From positions 930,001-994,000 of the forward strand of contig NZ_JAVRHL010000003.1 of NCBI RefSeq assembly GCF_031846565.1: DNA of 64,000 nt. The letters run 5' to 3'. This document shows positions 59,994 to 64,000 of the stretch, piece by piece. Position 1 is the first letter of the stretch, and every line of letters starts with the position of its first letter. The position numbers and the translations under genes are program-made. A model generated the notes under the pieces. The model saw only the letters and a program-made list of their open reading frames with translations. It had not been told where the DNA came from and did no database searches. The stretch comes from Tropicimonas_B omnivorans (GTDB lineage: Bacteria; Pseudomonadota; Alphaproteobacteria; Rhodobacterales; Rhodobacteraceae).

Positions 59994-60710
59994 CTATTGC
60001 TGACGCGCGGCTTCGACCAGGTCTTCAAGCCGTTCCAGCGGCACCAGGCCGGGCACGAGTTCGTCGCCGATCACAAAGGACGGCGTCCCGTTGAAGCCAA
60101 GCAATTGTGCAAGCCGCATGGACGTTTCGATATGTTGATCGAGCTCGGCTGCGTCCATGTCGTCCCGAAGCTTGTCGGTATCGAGCCCCACGTCTTCCGC
60201 AGCCGCCATGACTGTCGCCTCGTCGGCCCGACCGGCCAACTCCATCAAGGCCCAGTGGAACGGCTCGTAAAGCCCTTGTTCGCGTGAGGCGAGCGCCGCG
60301 CGCGCCGCGAAGACCGAGCCGTCTCCCAGGATTGGCCATTCGCGATAGACGACCTTGAGATCTTCGTCGTGTTCGACGAGCGCTTTCACATCCGGCGCGA
60401 CTCGTTTGCAGTAGGGGCAATTGTAATCGAAGAATTCGATCACCACGGCATCCCCGTCCGGGTTGCCAAGCACGGGGGCATTGGGATCGTTCTCAAGCAG
60501 ATCGCGCTCCTGTTCGAGAACCTTGGCGGCAGCGGACCTTTGCGCCGCGGCTTCGCGCTGGTCCAGAAGCTGGATCGCCTGCATCAATATCTCAGGCCGC
60601 TCCAGAATGGCCTCGAGCGCCAGACGCTTGATATCTTCGTCCGAGCGATCTTGCGCAACGGCAGTCATCGGGGTCAGCGCCAAAAGCGCCAGAACGAGCA
60701 ATTTCTTCAT
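59994..60710 (-). CDS. DsbA-family thioredoxin-like protein
   Basis: A 238-residue periplasmic oxidoreductase. Signal peptide MKKLLVLALLALTPMTAVAQ, helical N-terminal segment (DEDIKRLALEAILERPEILM), and a DsbA-like domain with active site FFDYNCPYCKRVAP (CPYC) and the cis-Pro loop GFNGTPSFVIGDELVPG. Related to Com1/ScsC-like proteins linked with copper tolerance. Last in the minus-strand cytochrome/oxidase operon (10 bp after the preceding stop). Confidence 0.92.
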   Translation of the reverse strand: MKKLLVLALLALTPMTAVAQDRSDEDIKRLALEAILERPEILMQAIQLLDQREAAAQRSAAAKVLEQERDLLENDPNAPVLGNPDGDAVVIEFFDYNCPYCKRVAPDVKALVEHDEDLKVVYREWPILGDGSVFAARAALASREQGLYEPFHWALMELAGRADEATVMAAAEDVGLDTDKLRDDMDAAELDQHIETSMRLAQLLGFNGTPSFVIGDELVPGLVPLERLEDLVEAARQQ

Positions 60711-60720
60711 GGTTCAGTCC

Positions 60721-61179
60721 TTATGATTCCGAGGCGGTTCTGGCCGCTTGCACATCCCTGACGCGATCGGGCCAGGTCGATTTGAGGAACGCCATGATGT
60801 CCCAGATCTCCTGATCGCTCAGGATATCGCCGAAGGCCGGCATGCCGCTGTCGAAGTCATCGACCCCGGCTGCTTTCATCGTCTCCGCCCCGCCCTGTTT
60901 GGTGTAGGCGAAGATCATCGCATCGCCGTGGTGCCATGTGTGGCCAGTCTCGTCATGGGGCGGCGCCGGAAGGCGACCGTCGGGTCCGGGCGAACGCCAG
61001 TCGGCTTGCCCTTCAAGGTTCGCGCCGTGACAACTCGCGCAATTCTCGGCGTAGAGCTGCGCCCCCGCAACGGGGTCGCCGGTGGCGTTGGGAAGGTCCA
61101 GATCGGCCTGCGCAAACAGCAATCCCGCAGCCCCGGTGACCGCCGCCAGACCGGCCGCCATGATGATCCACACCTTCAT
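60721..61179 (-). CDS. Class I c-type cytochrome
   Basis: A 152-residue exported or anchored monohaem cytochrome. N-terminal hydrophobic segment VWIIMAAGLAAVTGAAGLLF, haem motif YAENCASCHGANLEGQ, and a distal Met likely in DSGMPAFGDILSDQEIWDIMAFL. It starts in the stop of the multicopper oxidase gene (ATGA overlap). Probable electron acceptor for the oxidase. Confidence 0.92.
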   Translation of the reverse strand: MKVWIIMAAGLAAVTGAAGLLFAQADLDLPNATGDPVAGAQLYAENCASCHGANLEGQADWRSPGPDGRLPAPPHDETGHTWHHGDAMIFAYTKQGGAETMKAAGVDDFDSGMPAFGDILSDQEIWDIMAFLKSTWPDRVRDVQAARTASES

Positions 61180-62564
61180 ACGACACGCACCCACTGCATC
61201 ATTCCCGATGCGGCGTGGCCCAGCATGTGGCAATGGAACAGCCAGTCACCCGGATTGTCGGCGACGAAGGCGATCTCGCGCCGCTCTCTGGCAGCGATCA
61301 ATAGCGTGTCGCGCATCGGGCCCATCGCGCCATCGCCGAGCACCTCTCTGAAATGCATGCCGTGCAGGTGCATGGCATGGGGAAAGACGGTGTCGTTCTC
61401 GATAGGGATGCGGACCGTCTCGCCCATGCTCGCGGTGACGAGCGGTGTGTCGTGCAGCCCGGCCTGCCCGGCCATGGCCCAGAACTGGCCCTGTCCGATC
61501 ATCTCGCGGAATCCCATCTCGCGACCCTCGACACTCGCGCGCGACAAACGACCCATTGCGCCGCCCTCGATCTTCATCGGGACCGTCTGCGCCGAGCCGA
61601 GCGTGCCCATCGCATGGCCCGGATTCGGGGGAAGAGCGACGGGATCGGGCCGGCGGGTCAGGGACGCCCGTGCGGTCACGGGAAACGCCGCCTGGACCAT
61701 GCCGCCGTCGTCGTCGAGCCGCACGAGATACGCTTCTCCGCCCTCGGCTGCGGTCACATCGACCAGCAAATCGATCCTTTGCGCAGGCCCCATGACAAGT
61801 TCGGAGGTCACCTTTTCCGGCTGCGCGAGCGGCATCCCGTCATAGGCGACGACCCAACCGTCCAGACCCTGAAGCGCCAGCGGGAAAATCCGCGCATTCG
61901 CCATGTTGATCAGCCGAAGCCGCAGCCGTTGGTGCTGCTGCACATCCTGCGTGAAATCATGGCGCGCGTTCGTGGTGACAAAGTTTCCGATCCGGCCGCC
62001 ATGCGACATCTGCATCGGAATGGCGAAGTTGGGTTCGATCTGGGCCGCTTCGTTCAGAAGCCAGTCATCGAGTGCCAGGACCAGATCGGCGTCGATATCC
62101 GGCGCGCTTTCGGCCTCCTCGATTATCAGCGGGCCGTGCAATCCACGCCCAACCTGTTCAGGCGACGCCCAATGGGCGTGGTACCAGTAGGTGCCGGCAT
62201 CGGGCACGTCGAATGCGTAGTCGAAACTTTCGCCCGGCGCGACGGCGGTTTGGGTCAGATCGGGCACGCCGTCCATGCCGTTGGGCACACGGATACCGTG
62301 CCAATGGATCGTCGTCGGCTGGTCGAGCCCGTTGACCAGCCGCCGCTCCAGCCGTGCGCCCTGCCCCAACCTTATTTCCGGCCCCGGCGACGCTCCGTCA
62401 TAGGCCCAGACCGCCGTTTTCGGATAACCGTCCGGGGCGAGCTGGTGTGACACGGGCTTTGGCTCAATGACCTTTGGCGCCGTGGCCGCAATCGCAGGAC
62501 CGATCAGAGGCAAGCCGGCCGTTGCGACGGCACCACCCAGAAACGCGCGTCTTGTCGCTCTCAT
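61176..62564 (-). CDS. Multicopper oxidase (CueO/CopA-oxidase type), Tat-exported
   Basis: A 462-residue three-cupredoxin oxidase. Tat signal (MRATRRAFLGGAVATAGLP). Trinuclear and type 1 copper ligands are in TTIHWHGIRVPNGMDG, TYWYHAHWASPEQ, FPHAMHLHGMHFREV and WLFHCHMLGHAASGM. It probably oxidises Cu(I) to the less toxic Cu(II) in the periplasm. Both ends overlap cytochrome genes by four bases, so electrons may pass to cytochromes, which is unusual for a stand-alone CueO. Confidence 0.94.
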   Translation of the reverse strand: MRATRRAFLGGAVATAGLPLIGPAIAATAPKVIEPKPVSHQLAPDGYPKTAVWAYDGASPGPEIRLGQGARLERRLVNGLDQPTTIHWHGIRVPNGMDGVPDLTQTAVAPGESFDYAFDVPDAGTYWYHAHWASPEQVGRGLHGPLIIEEAESAPDIDADLVLALDDWLLNEAAQIEPNFAIPMQMSHGGRIGNFVTTNARHDFTQDVQQHQRLRLRLINMANARIFPLALQGLDGWVVAYDGMPLAQPEKVTSELVMGPAQRIDLLVDVTAAEGGEAYLVRLDDDGGMVQAAFPVTARASLTRRPDPVALPPNPGHAMGTLGSAQTVPMKIEGGAMGRLSRASVEGREMGFREMIGQGQFWAMAGQAGLHDTPLVTASMGETVRIPIENDTVFPHAMHLHGMHFREVLGDGAMGPMRDTLLIAARERREIAFVADNPGDWLFHCHMLGHAASGMMQWVRVV

Positions 62565-63457
62565 CCGTCTTGCTCCTCGTTCAGAAGGTAAATCGCCATC
62601 GCTTCGCGGTCCGCATCGGTCATGAAGGATGTGCCATAGGTGACCACTTCGCCCATCGACCCGCCGAACGCATCGCCGTCCGGCATGATCCCGGTTTCCA
62701 GCGCATAGGCTAGGTCCGACACGCTCCAGCCCCCGTCTTGCAGCGCTTCCGGCGTGATGGCGGGCGACTTGCCTCCGCCGGGCAGCCCGTCATAACCGCG
62801 AAACTTCTCGTCCAGCACGCGCGCGCCGGCGATGTTCCTGCCCGTATGGCACGCCCCGCAATGGGTCACGCCTTCCACCAACAAGCGGCCGCGGTTCCAC
62901 GCCTCGGACCGGCCTTCGACCGGTTTAGTGCGCGGCGGTTCCAGAAACGCCCCGCGCCAAAGCTTCAGGCCCCAGCGCTGATCGAACGGAAATCCCACCT
63001 CATGTGCCGGTGCCGGTTCGTCCACCGCTGCCACGGTCTGGAACGCGGCCCAGAGGTCCGCGATGTCCTGATCGGACAGATTGCGGTAAAACGGATAGGG
63101 GAAGGCGGGGTAGTATGGCTCGCCGTCCGGAGAGACGCCCTGCCGCAAGGACGCCGCGAAATCCTGCACGGACCAATCTCCGATCCCCGCGTCTTTCGAC
63201 ATCGTCAGGTTCGACGGATAGAATGTGCCGAAATCGGTCTTGAGCGGCGCACCGCCCGCAAGCGGCTTGCCGCCCTCCTCCCAGTTCGTGTGGCAGGCGA
63301 TGCAGCCCCCGGCGCGCGCCAGATAGGCACCGCGCTGAGGATCACCGGGCTGATCGATCGACGCGACCTCGTTCTTGACGGGCCACGCGATCACAGCGCC
63401 CACGCCGATGACGGCCGCTGCGGAAAAGACCGCAGCGGTGATAAGCAATTTCCGCAT
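62561..63457 (-). CDS. Dihaem c-type cytochrome
   Basis: A 298-residue protein with an N-terminal membrane segment (LLITAAVFSAAAVIGVGAVIAW) and two haem motifs, GGCIACHTNW and HCGACHTGRN, spaced as in the gluconate/alcohol dehydrogenase cytochrome subunit and the FixP-like 'cytochrome c' family. Probable electron carrier in the oxidation chain. Overlaps the oxidase by four bases. Confidence 0.92.
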   Translation of the reverse strand: MRKLLITAAVFSAAAVIGVGAVIAWPVKNEVASIDQPGDPQRGAYLARAGGCIACHTNWEEGGKPLAGGAPLKTDFGTFYPSNLTMSKDAGIGDWSVQDFAASLRQGVSPDGEPYYPAFPYPFYRNLSDQDIADLWAAFQTVAAVDEPAPAHEVGFPFDQRWGLKLWRGAFLEPPRTKPVEGRSEAWNRGRLLVEGVTHCGACHTGRNIAGARVLDEKFRGYDGLPGGGKSPAITPEALQDGGWSVSDLAYALETGIMPDGDAFGGSMGEVVTYGTSFMTDADREAMAIYLLNEEQDG

Positions 63458-63461
63458 GATC

Positions 63462-64000
63462 CTAGTCCTTCTCGAGCCGGAACCGCGTATGGCACGTCGA
63501 ACAAGTGCGGCTTAGCTCGGAAAACACCTCGTCGGCAGGCATGTCCGCCATCTCGGCCAACGTGGTTTCGGCCGAGCCGCCACCCATCATGCCAGACGCA
63601 TCGCCACCCATCATGCTGGCCGTGTCTCCGCCCATCATGGACCCCATATCCGCTTGCGCCGCCTCTTCATCGGCCAGACCGTTATCCGCCGCTTTCGAAA
63701 GCCCCTGGGCCAAGGTCTCCAGCCGCATCGCGATGCGTTCGAACTCGTCCCAATCCTCCCAGATCGCGTCTTTCACGTAGGATTTCTCGTTCGCGTTATC
63801 TTCTGGAAACAGCTCGGTCATCGCGGTGCCCGCATGTTCCTCGAACACGGCGGCGGCCTTCCTGACCGTGTCGGCGTCGTAGTTCTGTTCGCCCTTCATG
63901 ATCGGCGTGACGGATTTCACCGCATCGCCCATCGCGCTCATGGCCTGCATCCGCTCCAGCACGATGCCGGTCGCACCCGTATGAGCCACTGCGCCGATGC
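63462..64000 (-). CDS. Cytochrome c' (class II) with Met-Gly insert, 5'-truncated by window
   Basis: The frame is open to the window end; the first visible GTG is at 63989 and the residues before it (IGA) look like the end of a signal peptide. The mature start AHTGATGIVLERMQAMSAMGDAVK and the C-terminal haem motif SRTCSTCHTRFRLEK are typical of cytochrome c'. Between helices 3 and 4 there is an insert with three MMGG(D/G) repeats (residues ~112-140), a possible Cu(I)-binding Met-rich loop. Upstream-most gene visible in the operon. Confidence 0.85.
   Translation of the reverse strand, partial: IGAVAHTGATGIVLERMQAMSAMGDAVKSVTPIMKGEQNYDADTVRKAAAVFEEHAGTAMTELFPEDNANEKSYVKDAIWEDWDEFERIAMRLETLAQGLSKAADNGLADEEAAQADMGSMMGGDTASMMGGDASGMMGGGSAETTLAEMADMPADEVFSELSRTCSTCHTRFRLEKD

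Overview
The window reads as part of a GC-rich alphaproteobacterial chromosome, most likely Rhodobacteraceae. The adjacent housekeeping genes trmFO-gluQ, hisI, an IscU-like scaffold, sspB-fumC-DUF4169 and ligA-recG fit that family, as does a GAAC-N7-GAAC type SOS box. No rRNA, CRISPR array or intact transposase gene was seen. REGION 1 (1-24.7 kb) is chromosomal backbone: the 3' part of guaA, two glycosyltransferases, a FadL-type porin, trmFO, gluQ, hisI, an IscU-like protein, sspB, fumC, a Hint-domain protein with an RHH partner, a hydrolase/cytochrome P450 pair, tusA-like, recG, ligA, a topoisomerase IB/BrkB/HVA1/Rho_N stress-type operon, recJ and tRNA-Glu. Between recG and an unrecognised gene lies a short transcription unit absent from long-ORF calls: LexA-like boxes, a strong ribosome binding site, a 41-codon membrane peptide and an intrinsic terminator. 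REGION 2 (24.7-43.25 kb) is the backbone of an integrative, plasmid-like mobile element inserted at tRNA-Glu. It holds a tyrosine integrase whose C-terminus is encoded by the tRNA antisense strand, an excisionase-like HTH, DUF932, a large ParB, a Toprim protein, DUF2493, DUF736, an XRE regulator, DUF2285-type regulators (one apparently frameshifted), RepA with three iteron-like repeats, DUF2840, a TraF-like peptidase, a lytic transglycosylase, an RlxS-type (DUF3363) relaxase, the TraG/VirD4 coupling protein and a CopG-like RHH gene. Two near-identical stem-loop leaders precede DUF932 and parB. The RHH gene breaks off at about 43,250, where the trb mating-pair genes would normally begin, so the transfer module looks truncated within this window. 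REGION 3 (43.25-44.77 kb) is a visibly more A+T-rich islet with a chimeric membrane segment and an ABHD18-like hydrolase. REGION 4 (44.77-64 kb) is a metal-resistance block. A Zn/Cd/Pb-type MerR regulator, two CDF exporters, YnfA, ZupT, a DUF411 protein and a P1B-type Zn/Cd ATPase sit among envelope enzymes: an M23 peptidase, LspA and two L,D-transpeptidases. Three promoters share a -35/N19/-10 layout and related dyads typical of MerR regulation; they precede the CDF, Zn-ATPase and L,D-transpeptidase units. A copper section follows: copA-cueR and a divergent copZ-like gene, each with a CueR-type N19 promoter, then a periplasmic operon of cytochrome c', dihaem cytochrome c, multicopper oxidase, cytochrome c and DsbA-like thioredoxin. 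The SCO1/SenC gene in this block is interrupted by an in-frame TGA. Together the cargo suggests metal sensing, export, periplasmic Cu(I) oxidation and cell-wall repair; that functional integration is inference.
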